A stretch of 64,000 bases of DNA from Mycolicibacterium alvei (lineage in GTDB: Bacteria; Actinomycetota; Actinomycetes; Mycobacteriales; Mycobacteriaceae), in assembly GCF_010727325.1 (NCBI RefSeq), contig NZ_AP022566.1, positions 62,001-126,000 of the forward strand, given 5' to 3'. The translations under genes and the position numbers were made by a program. This document shows positions 1 through 9,267 of this stretch, piece after piece. The notes below the pieces were generated by a model. It was given only the letters and a program-made list of their open reading frames with translations. It was not told where the DNA came from and did not search any database. Position 1 is the first letter of the stretch. Each line of letters begins with the position of its first letter.

Positions 1-3000
1 GGCCCGCCACTCGGCGGCTTCGGCCTCATTGCGCAGCCGCTGCACGTTCTGGCGCGTGGTGACCTGCGCCAGGCGCAGCTTGCGGACGCGGACGGCCAAT
101 TCGTGCTGTTGGAGCAACAACGTGTTTCCGGATGCAGCGGCCTTGAGCTCCGCGAAGTTCAGGACGGCCTCGCCTACATCGTCGATCTCGCGTTCGATGG
201 CGGCAGATCCCCGGTAGAACACCTCGAATGAGCGGGCTTTGCGTTCGATAATGTCGAAGCTGCGCGCGTCGAACGAGTACTCGCTGACATACGAGTAAAT
301 CCCGACACCGGTGTCTATGAAACTGTTGCCGTAGCGCAGGCCGCGCGCGTTGCCCTGCTCCCATGCCGCAGGCGTCCAAGGAACGTCCACCCTGTGGATC
401 GAATGGAGCCGGTGCTGAATGTTGGTGCCAATCCCCGCTTTCGGAGTACTTCCTAGCAAGATTGCGCAGGATCCGTTGCGGCAGGCGGCAAAGATAGCCT
501 CACGCGCTTTGGGTGTCGTGGCTTCGTGAACGAATCGGATGGTGTCGGCGGGTACACCGCGGGCGATCAGGCCTGCCCGGATCCGCCCGTAGCTTTGCGC
601 ATCGCCGTCTTTCGGGGTTCCCAGGTCACACAGGACCAGTTGAAACGCTCCTGGGGTTGACCAGTCGGGATACTGGATGCCTCGGGTGCGGTGATAGATA
701 TCGGCGATGTTGGCAGCTGCGGCGTCCAATTTTGTGGCTGCCCCGCCGACTCCCACGAGGGCGGGGTCCAAGGCCACCGCTCGCCCCTGACTGCAGATCA
801 CCAGCATGTTGTCGATCCGGCCGTCGCGGACCTGCCGGCGCCGGATGGCCTCGGCGCGGTCGATGAGGGTGTCCATGAATTCGCGGGCCTGTTCGGTGGG
901 CTCGACAACCACGGTGTGACGAATGGCCGCTGGTCGCGGAAGTCCCGCCATTTCGACGCTCACCATGGACATGAACTCTTCGAGCATCGACAGCAGCTCG
1001 GGAGCGTTCTGAATGACCGCTGGCCGCCACTTGCTGCGGAATCCGTTGCCGTCGGGGCTGACTTCAACGAGTTGTTCGTAGCGGATGAATGTTGCCGCCC
1101 AGGCGTCGAAGTGCTCCATGCCTACCTCCGTAAGCAGGTGGGGGGCCAGGTATTTGGTCCAGACAAATGCTTCGGCGAGGGTGTTGGTGAACGGTGATCC
1201 GGTGAAGAAGCCCACGTGCGGGCGGCGAGGATCGGCGCGACGCAGCAGTGAGACCTTCATGTGCAGATCGGCCGCTCGATCGGAAGCGCCAAGGCTGAAC
1301 CCCTCGGCGCGGCAGGCGATCGGCAGCCGCCGGAACTTGTCGACCTCGTCAACGCACAGGTAGTCGATACCCAGAAGATCCCACGTGAGAATGTCGGGAT
1401 CGTTGGTGCGGTCCCGCAGCTTCTCGAGTTGAGCTTTGTGTGTCCGGACCTGACGAGCTATCTGCTTGCCGGTACTTCCGCCACCTCGCAGGTAGGACTC
1501 GAGGTCGCCCAGTTGGTCGTCATACCAGGCGGTCTCGTCTTCCACTGAGACAGGAATCGCTGAGAACGTTTCGTGTGTGAGGATGATCAGCCTGAAGTCT
1601 CCGGTGACGCATCGGGCCATGAAGCGTCGTCGAGCCGCGCCGTGTAGGTCGCTGCGATTGATCACCAGTACGTTTTCGGCGGGAAATGCCTGCCGTGCGG
1701 TACGTGCGGTCTGCTCCAGCAGGTGCCCGGGCACAATGCAGGCCACGCGGTTGGCCAACCCGAACTGACGCAGCGTTGCCGCCAGCAGCTGGATGGTCAG
1801 GCCTTTGCCCAAGCTCATCTCGTGAGCTGCCATGGTGCCCGGGGTAGAGATGGCCATGTCGACGAAATCGCGCTGCCATGGCCACGGTTCGACGCCCTCA
1901 GCCAGTCCCGGGAAGCTCAGGTAGGACCCATCGTGCTTGCGTTTCACCCGCGAGTTCATCGTCTCGTTGTAGGAGGTGACAATCCGCGTTTCACGCTCGG
2001 CGTTCTCCCACACCCACAGCGAGAACCGTTCGGCGATCGCCGCGGCTTTCAGTTCGGCCTGCTCGGTCTCGTCGGCGTTGCGAACCCGCCGTTTAGCCCG
2101 GGTGCGCGGGTCAATGACCTCGTCGTACACGACGGGGCTGGCGCCGCGCAACGCCGTCTGCAGCAGTTCGAAGGCGTTGCGCCGCGACGTGCAGTAGGCG
2201 ATCTTGGCGGCGTCGGACAGCCACCGCTCGGGTCCGTCGACCTCCCATTCGGCCAGGGGGCCGATGTGTGTCACGCTCGGTCGCGCGTCGAAGACTTCTT
2301 CGCAGAAGTCCTCGATGTCGGCCGCGGTGATAAACGGTGAACCCAGCTCGATCCGGATCTCTTCGCGGCCCAACCATTTGGGCTGGATTTCGCGCAGCGA
2401 GGCCACGTTGCGCTCATACGTCGGATCTGTGTCGGCGGCCGCTTCGGCGGCGCGCAGTTTCACCCGGACATTTCCTGACAAGTAGTCCCGAGCGAGGATC
2501 GGTTGTCCCTTGGCCTGCGGATCGCGGAATACCAGTTCACCGAGAGCGTCCAGCGCGGCATCGGGACCATCCAGTGACATCAGCTCGGCGATGCGCTCCA
2601 GGTCCAGCCCTCGTCCCTCGCCAAGAGTGATCGATAGTGCTTGCTGGGGGTTGTCGGCGCGGCTGGCCCGCACCGGCGGCCGGTTGACCCTTCGCTGCAG
2701 GATCGCAGCCGGTGTGGCCGTTCCGCTGTCTTGGTCGTAATCCTCCAGGGCCAGCACCAGCGAGGAGTCCGGATCTTCACGAAAGCCACCCAGCCGCGGG
2801 GTTTTCCAGCTCAGTTTGGCGATCCCGGTTTTGGGGTCAACCGCACCCACTTTCAGCTCACCACGGTTGAGGGGCCCGAATCGTTCGACGTAGCGCCTGT
2901 ACAGCGCAGCGCACTGCAGTCGCAGCGGCTCGATGTCACTGTCGGGCCGGGACCAGTCAGCATCGGCCGCCACCATCAGCATCGCCGCGTCCCGCAGCTC

Positions 3001-4191
3001 GATGAGCGCCTGCAACTCGGCGGTGGGGCGTGTGACGTCGGTCAGCGCGCCGGCCACCACGCGGCGCACGGTGCCATCAATGAGGTGGAGCGATCCTTCC
3101 TTGCGTCCCTGGGCGTCGGCAAGGATCATCGCGGCCGCCTCCGCATTGGCAGCGCGGGAGGGCTTCTCATAGGGCATCAGTGTGGGGGCCACCTCAGCGA
3201 ACGCGGCGGCGACCGCCATTTCGGAATCCTCGGCCAGCACGGCCAACGGGTTGCGATCAAACCCGGTCAGTGTCATCTGCCCGGCCACGTGCTGGGGGTG
3301 GGATTCCCAGTAGGCACTCACCGCGGCGCGCCGGTGCCGGCCGTCGATGATCCCGGCAAGAGTGACTGTGGCCGGGTTGGGAGGTCGCCAGCCACCGGGC
3401 GCCTCGCGGTTGTCGCGCACGCGCAGGACCACGACATCAGCGATCACATCGGTTCCTTCGCCGGCGAAGTAGCCGCCGGGCAGCCTCACCGCGGCAAGCA
3501 GGTCGGCGCGCTCACGCAGGACACCGGAAAGTCCGGTGGCGCTGTCGAGGGTGTGGCGGGAGGTGATGACCACGACGTACCCGCCGGGACGCACCGCATC
3601 GATCGCACGCGACAGGAAGTACCCATGCAGCGAGGAGTGATAGCCGCTCGCCTGGTCATAGACACTGGATTCGGAGAACGGCACATTCCCCACGACGACG
3701 TCGAAATCGTTTCTCAGCGTGACGGTTTGCAGCTCGGCGGCATGAATGCACGCTTCGGGGTGTAGTGCGGCGGCGATACCCGCCGCCACAGGATCTGCCT
3801 CCACCCCGGTGTAGTCGATCGCCAGCCTTTGGGGTGCATGGCTGAGGAATCGTGCGGTACCGCAGCCCAAGTCAAGGACCTTTCCGCCATGGAACCCGGC
3901 TGAACGCAACAGCTCATAGATGTGGGTGATCAACGCTGGAGGTGTGTAAAACGAGGTATCCACGATGCGGCCAGCCGCCGACATCGCGTCGGCGTCGAAG
4001 TCTTCGAACTCGTCGGCGAGCTGCGCCCACGTGCCGGTGGGCATCCCGTCAAAAAGCGGCGCGGCCGGCCCCCAGCCGGGGAAGGCCTCCAGCACGGCGC
4101 GCTGTTCGGGTGTGGGGTCTGCGCCGGCAAGCTCCCGCAGCGTTCGTGCGGCGTGCAGAGCGCGGCGCGCGGCCTGGATCGTCGCCGCCAT
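1..4191 (-). CDS. N6-adenine DNA methylase / SNF2-type helicase fusion, C-terminus outside window
   Basis: A single open frame of 1397 codons starts at the ATG at 4191 and runs off the left edge, so the C-terminus is missing. Near residue 105-115 lies an AdoMet-binding motif (DLGCGTARFL), followed about 55 residues later by NVPFS, an NPPF-like methylase active-site variant. The second half is helicase-like: SLGKGLT (Walker A variant, about residue 790), VDEVDKF (Walker B, about 945), and GIGTNIQ with EQGNARGLR (motifs V and VI, about 1255-1275). This order is known from very large plasmid and phage methylase-helicases thought to modify DNA and resist host restriction. The start codon overlaps the upstream stop (TAATG), so translation is probably coupled. 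The assignment to this broad family is firm; its biological role is inferred. Confidence 0.85.
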   Translation of the reverse strand, partial: MAATIQAARRALHAARTLRELAGADPTPEQRAVLEAFPGWGPAAPLFDGMPTGTWAQLADEFEDFDADAMSAAGRIVDTSFYTPPALITHIYELLRSAGFHGGKVLDLGCGTARFLSHAPQRLAIDYTGVEADPVAAGIAAALHPEACIHAAELQTVTLRNDFDVVVGNVPFSESSVYDQASGYHSSLHGYFLSRAIDAVRPGGYVVVITSRHTLDSATGLSGVLRERADLLAAVRLPGGYFAGEGTDVIADVVVLRVRDNREAPGGWRPPNPATVTLAGIIDGRHRRAAVSAYWESHPQHVAGQMTLTGFDRNPLAVLAEDSEMAVAAAFAEVAPTLMPYEKPSRAANAEAAAMILADAQGRKEGSLHLIDGTVRRVVAGALTDVTRPTAELQALIELRDAAMLMVAADADWSRPDSDIEPLRLQCAALYRRYVERFGPLNRGELKVGAVDPKTGIAKLSWKTPRLGGFREDPDSSLVLALEDYDQDSGTATPAAILQRRVNRPPVRASRADNPQQALSITLGEGRGLDLERIAELMSLDGPDAALDALGELVFRDPQAKGQPILARDYLSGNVRVKLRAAEAAADTDPTYERNVASLREIQPKWLGREEIRIELGSPFITAADIEDFCEEVFDARPSVTHIGPLAEWEVDGPERWLSDAAKIAYCTSRRNAFELLQTALRGASPVVYDEVIDPRTRAKRRVRNADETEQAELKAAAIAERFSLWVWENAERETRIVTSYNETMNSRVKRKHDGSYLSFPGLAEGVEPWPWQRDFVDMAISTPGTMAAHEMSLGKGLTIQLLAATLRQFGLANRVACIVPGHLLEQTARTARQAFPAENVLVINRSDLHGAARRRFMARCVTGDFRLIILTHETFSAIPVSVEDETAWYDDQLGDLESYLRGGGSTGKQIARQVRTHKAQLEKLRDRTNDPDILTWDLLGIDYLCVDEVDKFRRLPIACRAEGFSLGASDRAADLHMKVSLLRRADPRRPHVGFFTGSPFTNTLAEAFVWTKYLAPHLLTEVGMEHFDAWAATFIRYEQLVEVSPDGNGFRSKWRPAVIQNAPELLSMLEEFMSMVSVEMAGLPRPAAIRHTVVVEPTEQAREFMDTLIDRAEAIRRRQVRDGRIDNMLVICSQGRAVALDPALVGVGGAATKLDAAAANIADIYHRTRGIQYPDWSTPGAFQLVLCDLGTPKDGDAQSYGRIRAGLIARGVPADTIRFVHEATTPKAREAIFAACRNGSCAILLGSTPKAGIGTNIQHRLHSIHRVDVPWTPAAWEQGNARGLRYGNSFIDTGVGIYSYVSEYSFDARSFDIIERKARSFEVFYRGSAAIEREIDDVGEAVLNFAELKAAASGNTLLLQQHELAVRVRKLRLAQVTTRQNVQRLRNEAEAAEWRA

Positions 4192-4550
4192 TACCGCACC
4201 GCCTCAAACTTCGTGGCGTCCAGGTCCGCAGCGGCGAACACCGCCCCACCCAGCCAGCGGACCTTGCGAATCCGGTTGTGGCTGTGGGCGTATACGAACC
4301 CGGGCTGCCCCTCCTCGACCTTCGCAATCGTGTCGAAATAGCCCTGGGCGCCCTCAGCTGTGCTGTACAGGCGGCCCGTGCCGTCGAGGCTGTGCGGTGG
4401 GTCTACCCGCAGGTTGTGCGCAGAACCCAGCACGGTGACATAGAGGCTGCCCAGTTCATCGAAGGCAGGAGCATCAAACGTCCAGTACTCGGCGCCGACC
4501 TTCGGGCGCGACGGCGCAGACAAGGCATTGGTATCAGGATGAACGGTCAT
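4191..4550 (-). CDS. Hypothetical protein upstream of the methylase-helicase
   Basis: This encodes 119 aa from the ATG at 4550, which follows a purine-rich AAAAGGGG stretch. The frame stays open far upstream, but that extension crosses the promoter and leader hairpin and is unlikely to be translated. The stop overlaps the ATG of the methylase-helicase, so the two genes form one operon. The middle is rich in aromatic and acidic residues (EYWTFDAPAFDELGS) and the C-terminal half contains FVYAHSHNRIRKVRWLGG. I recognise no domain. Coupling suggests a partner or accessory of the large enzyme. Confidence 0.75.
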   Translation of the reverse strand: MTVHPDTNALSAPSRPKVGAEYWTFDAPAFDELGSLYVTVLGSAHNLRVDPPHSLDGTGRLYSTAEGAQGYFDTIAKVEEGQPGFVYAHSHNRIRKVRWLGGAVFAAADLDATKFEAVR

Positions 4551-4580
4551 CGCCTGAAATCCCCTTTTCGGGCTCGGTGA

Positions 4581-4662
4581 CCGGGCTGCTAGACCCGGAC
4601 GTATCGGTGGTGCGCCACCTTGCGGTGGTTGCGATGTCGAGGGTATCGCCACCCACCGACAA
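4581..4662 (-). promoter_or_regulatory. Shared promoter element and two-hairpin leader of the 4550 operon
   Basis: Read on the minus strand, TTGTCG (4662-4657), 11 nt and TACCCT (4645-4640) match the element found at nine other places. The leader then contains a CCACC-GCAA-GGTGG hairpin (4628-4615) and a second hairpin, CCGGG-TCTAGCAG-CCCGG (4598-4581). CCCGAAAAGGGG and the start codon follow. Promoter function is inferred from position and repetition. Confidence 0.7.
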
Positions 4663-4797
4663 CAACCGACGGGAAATGTAAGCGCTCGATCCGATGTGGC
4701 GATCGCCCTCCAGGCCGACAGTGCGTCGCGAGGACGCGACGATATTGGCCCGAAATACTGCGATCTGGCACCATCGCGATGGCCGATACTCGAAACC

Positions 4798-5112
4798 ATG
4801 ACCTCGACCGAGAATCGCCCCTACGTTTTCGAGCTGGCCGCCCAGGCGCTCATCAGCGCCGAGGAAGCCGAGATCTCGCGATCGATCGTGGAACGCAAAG
4901 ACATCAGCACCGAGTCATTCGATCGGGCCGTGGCCACGGTGCAGGCCCTCAAGGCCGCTGGCGAGGATCTCGACGAGTGGGTACGTCGTCAGTACATCGT
5001 GGACGGCTGGCTGCAAGGCTGGTTGCAGGTGGACGCACAGCTACTGACCGATGCGGCGGCGGCATCTACCTGGCAGCTCGCCCAGCTCGCCGCCGGGTTC
5101 TACGGGCACTGA
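4798..5112 (+). CDS. Hypothetical protein, 104 aa
   Basis: The first plus-strand gene starts at ATG 4798. No Shine-Dalgarno sequence is visible; GATACT lies 7 nt before the ATG, so the mRNA may be leaderless. The protein is acidic and probably helical, with EEAEISRSIVERKDISTESF and a Trp/Gln-rich segment (GWLQGWLQVDAQLL). I recognise no family. It is divergent from the methylase operon and lies 40 nt before the DUF4304 gene, so the two may be co-transcribed. Confidence 0.6.
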   Translation: MTSTENRPYVFELAAQALISAEEAEISRSIVERKDISTESFDRAVATVQALKAAGEDLDEWVRRQYIVDGWLQGWLQVDAQLLTDAAAASTWQLAQLAAGFYGH

Positions 5113-5152
5113 CCACCCCGCCGCTGCGTCTGACAGCCAGATCGCATTCCCC

Positions 5153-5815
5153 GTGAGTAACGGCCACCTCTCCCCCGCGGCACAAATGCGCCGCACCCTT
5201 GATCAGCTTCTGTCCCAACAGGTCCGGCCAGTTCTCAAGCAGCGGGGCTTCACCAAATCAGGGCGCCGGTTTCTACGACAGCGCGGGCCGCTCTATGACC
5301 TCATCGACGTGCAAGGCAGCAAGTGGAACGCTGTCACTCCCCACCACGGCTTCTTCGTCAATATCGGGGTCGGCTCAACCGAGATCGATGCCGTATACCG
5401 CAACCCCGGCAATCCCAATCGGCCCGAGTACGTTCTGTACACGCGGTGGGAGACACTCCTGCCGGGTATGCCCCGAGAAACCACATTCGACCAAAGCACC
5501 GACATGGTGTTCTTCGCAGAGCTGTTTATCGGCGCACTGCGCCGGCTCCTGGACGTTATCGACCCCATCGATGCCAGCCCCGGCCTGGCACAGTGGGCAG
5601 TGCAGCGCAACCTGTTGAACCGCATGGAAAAAGTTTGTGCCTACCTGGCTGCCACCGACGACATCGACAGCCTTGCCCGCTACGTCTCCAGAATCCGACA
5701 GCGCCTCGCCGACGATCGCCGCTGGCCAACTGTGAACCGCACCATTCTCGACGTAATCGGCCCCGTAGGCCCGGCATTCGTCGAACAGGGCCTGCTCGAT
5801 CCCCCGACACCCTAG
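5153..5815 (+). CDS. DUF4304 family protein
   Basis: This is 220 aa from GTG 5153, or 209 aa from ATG 5186. The N-terminal part has the DUF4304 pattern: a helix with LLSQQVRPVLKQRGF, then FLRQRG, then a strand with LIDVQGSKWN and FFVNIGVG. Proteins of this family are common in bacteria and often sit in accessory regions, but their function is not established. The C-terminal half (residues 130-215) is helical and Arg-rich. It ends convergently with the DUF732 gene. Confidence 0.7.
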   Translation: MSNGHLSPAAQMRRTLDQLLSQQVRPVLKQRGFTKSGRRFLRQRGPLYDLIDVQGSKWNAVTPHHGFFVNIGVGSTEIDAVYRNPGNPNRPEYVLYTRWETLLPGMPRETTFDQSTDMVFFAELFIGALRRLLDVIDPIDASPGLAQWAVQRNLLNRMEKVCAYLAATDDIDSLARYVSRIRQRLADDRRWPTVNRTILDVIGPVGPAFVEQGLLDPPTP

Positions 5816-5886
5816 CCAGCTGGTTTCCTGCACGCGGGGCGGGAGAAATACGTTGCCGCGCCAGGCGGTGAAGGCAAGCGGTACTC

Positions 5887-5905
5887 GGCGAGCTGTGTGC
5901 TCGCC
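5887..5905. terminator. Hairpin between convergent genes
   Basis: GGCGAGC and GCTCGCC form a perfect 7-bp stem around TGTGT, midway between the plus-strand DUF4304 gene and the minus-strand DUF732 gene. There is no U-tract, as is usual in actinobacteria. Confidence 0.45.
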
Positions 5906-5959
5906 CGCCGCTGTGCCAGTTGCCGCCCGGGCGTCGGTGGGGTTACGGCCTGCCGACGA

Positions 5960-6280
5960 TCACCAGTCAGTACTCCACAGTTCAGCCGGGCAGTAGATCC
6001 CGAGGGCATTGCGCACGAAGGCCTCTGCGTACATGCGTTCCTGGGTGAAGGCTGGGTCGGCGGCAACCTCGTCGACGAGACGATCCCATGTCGCGCCCGT
6101 CCTGCTCTCGGCGCACATACGGCGCCCCTGGCTGACGGCATTATCTGCAGACGTGTAGTGCACACCCCACGCGCCAAGCGCTGTCAGGAACGTCTCATCG
6201 TCGCTAGCGGCACGCGCCGGCGCCGGCGCCAACACAGCAGCCAGGCTTGCCGCAGCCACTGCCACCCAGATCTTTCTCAC
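5960..6280 (-). CDS. DUF732 secreted protein
   Basis: This encodes 106 aa from GTG 6280, with AGGA 6 nt upstream. An N-terminal Sec signal peptide is clear: basic VRK, then a hydrophobic Ala/Val/Leu core and APARA, with cleavage probably near residue 24. The mature part carries the DUF732 pattern of short exported mycobacterial proteins: DDETFLTALGAWGV, GRRMC, and a C-terminal ALGIYC whose Cys could pair with the first. The function of the family is unknown. DUF732 is strongly mycobacterial, so this gene helps place the host. Longer upstream starts would bury the signal peptide and are unlikely. Confidence 0.85.
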   Translation of the reverse strand: MRKIWVAVAAASLAAVLAPAPARAASDDETFLTALGAWGVHYTSADNAVSQGRRMCAESRTGATWDRLVDEVAADPAFTQERMYAEAFVRNALGIYCPAELWSTDW

Positions 6281-6418
6281 GCTGCATCCTAAATGGCCGA
6301 CCGGCCCGTCGTAGCCTCGCCGGCAGATCCCATCTCTCGACCGAACGACCAGGAACACCTCGATCGCTGCCAACCTGTGTTGCGTGCCGACGGTGCCGGG
6401 CCCCGCTAGGGGCAGAGC

Positions 6419-7753
6419 TCAGAAGTGAGCACCCCCGGCCAATTGCTCGACAACCGCACGCGATTGCGTGAACTGCTCGCCCTCGCTGTCTGCCAACAGC
6501 TGCGGCGTGAAGTCATCGATGAGTACCGACAGGTGGCTGCGGTGCCGTGAGAGCATCACGCACAGTCTGCCTCCGTCGAGCGCGAACGTTTCCGCGGTGC
6601 GCCGACCGGCCAGTGGATGAACGGCAACGACCGCAGTGCGCTCCAATCCCTGCAGGCTGTTGGCTGTGCCGCACAAAAGGTTTGGGTACTCGGATAGGGT
6701 GGCGCGCACAGCTGCAGCCTGCGCGACATGTGGCACCACCACGGCGATATCGGATTCCCCCAACGTCCGCCGCCCCACAGCGGTGACCACGCTCCCCCTC
6801 GTCAGCAAGGTCTCGACCCGATCCACCACCGCCGCTACGAGGCCGCGATCAGTTGGCCCATCGGTGACGGGCAGCAGTCGGTGCGCCATCTCAGGGACCA
6901 CGGCTCCGTCAATCTCGACGTGTTCTGCCGGTCGCCGCGACGTGAACGGCATGTCCGGATAGAACGCGGGCTGCACCAGCGCGGTGGTCTGTGGCCCCAG
7001 CCGGTAGGTGTGGCGCAGCGCCACCGAGGCCACCACATCGGGATGCGCGGCCGCCAGTGCGATCGGCGCGGGCAGGTGCGGACCGGTGGGTGAGTCGGCC
7101 CACCTGGACACATCCCCGGTCACCACCGGATCGATCTGACCCGGGTCACCCACGAGCACGACCTGTTTGGCCATGCTGCCCAGCGCGCCGAGGTCAGCGT
7201 AGGTGGCCTGGTAGGCCTCGTCCACGATCAGGACGTCAGCGGCCATCACATCCGGGTCGGCGAACAGCCAACGTGCCGTGGTGGCGACCCGCACCGCTCC
7301 CCCGCTGCGCGGCCAGACCGGGTCGCCCGGTGCTTTGATCGGGCATCCCCCGGCGTCGGGGCTGACATTGCGTTTCCACAACAGTGCGATTTTGGTGTGG
7401 TCGCACACTGCGGCCAGTCTCCGCGCCAGATCGATTGCCTGTGCTCGGGTTTGGGCAGCGACCCCGACGCGCAAATCAGCCCGGACCGCCAGCGCCGGAG
7501 CCAAAAACGCGACGAGCCGGGTTTTCCCAGCACCCGGCGGGGACGGCACGGTTACAACGGGATCTCCGCTCCACACCGACATGAGAATGCGCGCCGTCAC
7601 CGGGTCGTGCAACAGCTCTTGCCCCGGCCATTGAACTGACGCGCCCGACGGCCGCTGCCGCGGCTGCGGCGCAGCAGACGCTGGGGCAGTGTCCGTCGCA
7701 GCCGTTGCGGCTTGGCCGGTGCTGTCGGCGCTACGGGGCTTGATGATTCGCAT
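6419..7753 (-). CDS. SF1 helicase-like ATPase
   Basis: This is 444 aa from ATG 7753, with AGGAG 8 nt upstream. Motifs in order are PPGAGKT (Walker A, about residue 73), LIVDEA (Walker B, about 178), LVGDPGQ (motif III, about 205), GTANSLQGLE (motif V, about 370) and VMLSRHR (motif VI, about 400). The order and the compact C-terminal RecA domain resemble the Upf1/DNA2 branch of superfamily 1. The first 40 residues are Ala/Pro/Gln-rich and probably disordered. It has its own shared-type promoter and leader and ends at a GC hairpin near 6405. A nucleic-acid translocase is likely; substrate and role are unknown. Confidence 0.75.
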   Translation of the reverse strand: MRIIKPRSADSTGQAATAATDTAPASAAPQPRQRPSGASVQWPGQELLHDPVTARILMSVWSGDPVVTVPSPPGAGKTRLVAFLAPALAVRADLRVGVAAQTRAQAIDLARRLAAVCDHTKIALLWKRNVSPDAGGCPIKAPGDPVWPRSGGAVRVATTARWLFADPDVMAADVLIVDEAYQATYADLGALGSMAKQVVLVGDPGQIDPVVTGDVSRWADSPTGPHLPAPIALAAAHPDVVASVALRHTYRLGPQTTALVQPAFYPDMPFTSRRPAEHVEIDGAVVPEMAHRLLPVTDGPTDRGLVAAVVDRVETLLTRGSVVTAVGRRTLGESDIAVVVPHVAQAAAVRATLSEYPNLLCGTANSLQGLERTAVVAVHPLAGRRTAETFALDGGRLCVMLSRHRSHLSVLIDDFTPQLLADSEGEQFTQSRAVVEQLAGGAHF

Positions 7754-7783
7754 CGAGGATGCTCCTAGCAGAGACTCGGTGGC

Positions 7784-7855
7784 TGGGCTGCTACACCCGA
7801 CCGGATCGGATCACCGTGTTGGTGATGCGTCGAGTCTATCGGCGGGCACCGACAC
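7784..7855 (-). promoter_or_regulatory. Shared promoter element and leader of the helicase gene
   Basis: GTGTCG (7855-7850), 11 nt and TAGACT (7838-7833) repeat the common element. The leader holds a TCACC-AACAC-GGTGA hairpin (7825-7811) and the loop TGTAGCAG (7795-7788) between GGG and CCC. The upstream half overlaps the terminator of the preceding gene. Confidence 0.7.
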
Positions 7856-7870
7856 ATTTCGGTGCCCGCC
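7841..7870 (-). terminator. Strong hairpin after the 7881-9059 gene
   Basis: GGCGGGCACCGA and TCGGTGCCCGCC make a perfect 12-bp stem with a 6-nt loop, 11 nt beyond the stop codon. The downstream promoter element GTGTCG lies inside the stem. Confidence 0.6.
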
Positions 7871-7880
7871 AAACCCTCCA

Positions 7881-9059
7881 CTACTCGTCGTCAGCGGCGG
7901 CGATCAGCACGTCCAGCGGCACATCGCGGCGAGTGAGTCCGGGTGTGCGACCTGAGGCGATCCACGAATCTGTGCCGAACTGCAACCGCCCGTAGCGGTT
8001 TCGGCGCGAACGAACGGTGGACTGTTGCGGCGGGGCGGGCATCAACGATGCCCAGTCCCCGGCATGAGGCCGTAGGTCTGCCCGCACACGACTGATCGTG
8101 AGCCACAGGGCACCGTTGACCACCGCCGCCTTATTTATCTCGCCTTCGAATCGAACGGCACGATCGTAATTGTCCAGTCCCCCTTGCCACCCGGTGACTT
8201 CCGATCCGTCGCGCAACCGGGTGTCCAATCGGTTGCAGGCCACGGTGAAGGTGCCAGCGGTCGTGGCGACCACCTCCCCTCCGCTGACGTGGCCGGTGTG
8301 GGTGGCGCGTTGCCGCCACAGCCGGTCGCTGCGCAATGCGGCCTCCCACAGCTCGGCGGCGTCGCAGCGGCGACGTAGTCCCATCGCCGCGACCGGTGCA
8401 CGGTCCTTGGCCGCCCAGTCGGCACCGGATGCGAACCTGTTGGCTGCCACGGTGAACGAGTAGCGGTCGTCCTCGCTGGCATCGGCGAGCATGTCGAGTA
8501 GTGGCCCACGAGCGAGCCGTTGCGCCCACGGCCACATGCCTCGGATTCCCACTGCTACGCCGAATGTGGCCCGCCAGTGCTCGCTACGGCGTTCGGCAGA
8601 TGGCAGCGCGCCGGTGATGTAGCGCTGCCGGGAATGGCTCATCAACGTCACGACAGCGCCGGTGCCGGGGTAGCCGGTGCGGTCAGCCCACCAGCCCACG
8701 ACCGCAGCGGCCGCAGCCACGTCGGGCCGGTTGCGTCCGGCTCGGGCCGCCGCGGCGAGCAGCCCCAGCGCGCCCCCATCGGTGATCACCAGTTGCGGCA
8801 GGGGTTGGGCAGCGGGGTCGTCGTCGAATCCGGCTCCCGCATCGCGCAGCGCGCGCAGTACGTCATCGCCGCTGACGCGGCGGGGCTGCCCGTTGGCCAC
8901 GGCTATGTCGGCGGTGAGGGTTCCGGCCGCGTCGGTGGCGACCTCGGCGACGATCGCGGTGGGCGACAGCTCAAATAGGGCCCCGGCCACCCGCAATACC
9001 GGCTGGCCGCTGCGGGCTGCGTACAGCCGCTGTGCCAGGTCGTAGTACTCAACGGTCAT
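7881..9059 (-). CDS. Hypothetical protein, 392 aa
   Basis: The start is taken as ATG 9059 (MTVEYYDL), which overlaps the end of the upstream small gene by 11 nt. The sequence is Ala/Arg-rich and globular. It has no P-loop, zinc motif, signal peptide or membrane segment. A conserved-looking core reads GWWADRTGYPGTGAVVTLMS near residue 137, followed by WRATFGVAVGIRGMWPWAQRLARG. The C-terminal third is strand-rich with repeated LWLTISRVRADLRP-like pieces. I do not recognise a family. It sits between a helicase-like ATPase and a MoxR/VWA pair, each unit having the same kind of promoter, so it may belong to the same process. Confidence 0.75.
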   Translation of the reverse strand: MTVEYYDLAQRLYAARSGQPVLRVAGALFELSPTAIVAEVATDAAGTLTADIAVANGQPRRVSGDDVLRALRDAGAGFDDDPAAQPLPQLVITDGGALGLLAAAARAGRNRPDVAAAAAVVGWWADRTGYPGTGAVVTLMSHSRQRYITGALPSAERRSEHWRATFGVAVGIRGMWPWAQRLARGPLLDMLADASEDDRYSFTVAANRFASGADWAAKDRAPVAAMGLRRRCDAAELWEAALRSDRLWRQRATHTGHVSGGEVVATTAGTFTVACNRLDTRLRDGSEVTGWQGGLDNYDRAVRFEGEINKAAVVNGALWLTISRVRADLRPHAGDWASLMPAPPQQSTVRSRRNRYGRLQFGTDSWIASGRTPGLTRRDVPLDVLIAAADDE

Positions 9060-9240
9060 GGCGCACCTGCGCTGCCCGTCGAGCCATGTCCCATCCGTGC
9101 TGAACCGCTTCGGTCGCTGCGCCCTCACCCGAGAGGTCCGCGCCGATATCGGCGACCGAGATTCCGGTGCCGGCCAGCACGCGGCGGGCATAGTCCTGCA
9201 GATTGTCGCGGTCGTCCTGGCCGCTGTGCGAGTGTGTCAT
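9049..9240 (-). CDS. Small hypothetical protein, 63 aa
   Basis: This acidic, helical protein (DDRDNLQDYARRVLAGTGIS) starts at ATG 9240, preceded by GGAAGGCACAGGGA. An alternative ATG at 9261 is also in frame. Its stop overlaps the start of the 392-aa gene, so both are made from one transcript driven by the 9329-9351 promoter. Confidence 0.6.
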   Translation of the reverse strand: MTHSHSGQDDRDNLQDYARRVLAGTGISVADIGADLSGEGAATEAVQHGWDMARRAAQVRHDR

Positions 9241-9267
9241 TCCCTGTGCCTTCCGGCTCATGCGAAC

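Noticed and set aside
2641..3765. Long plus-strand open frame (374 codons) opposite the methylase-helicase
   Set aside because: It is the complement of a clear coding gene in high-GC DNA; no ribosome site or domain is seen, and the minus strand carries all expected motifs.
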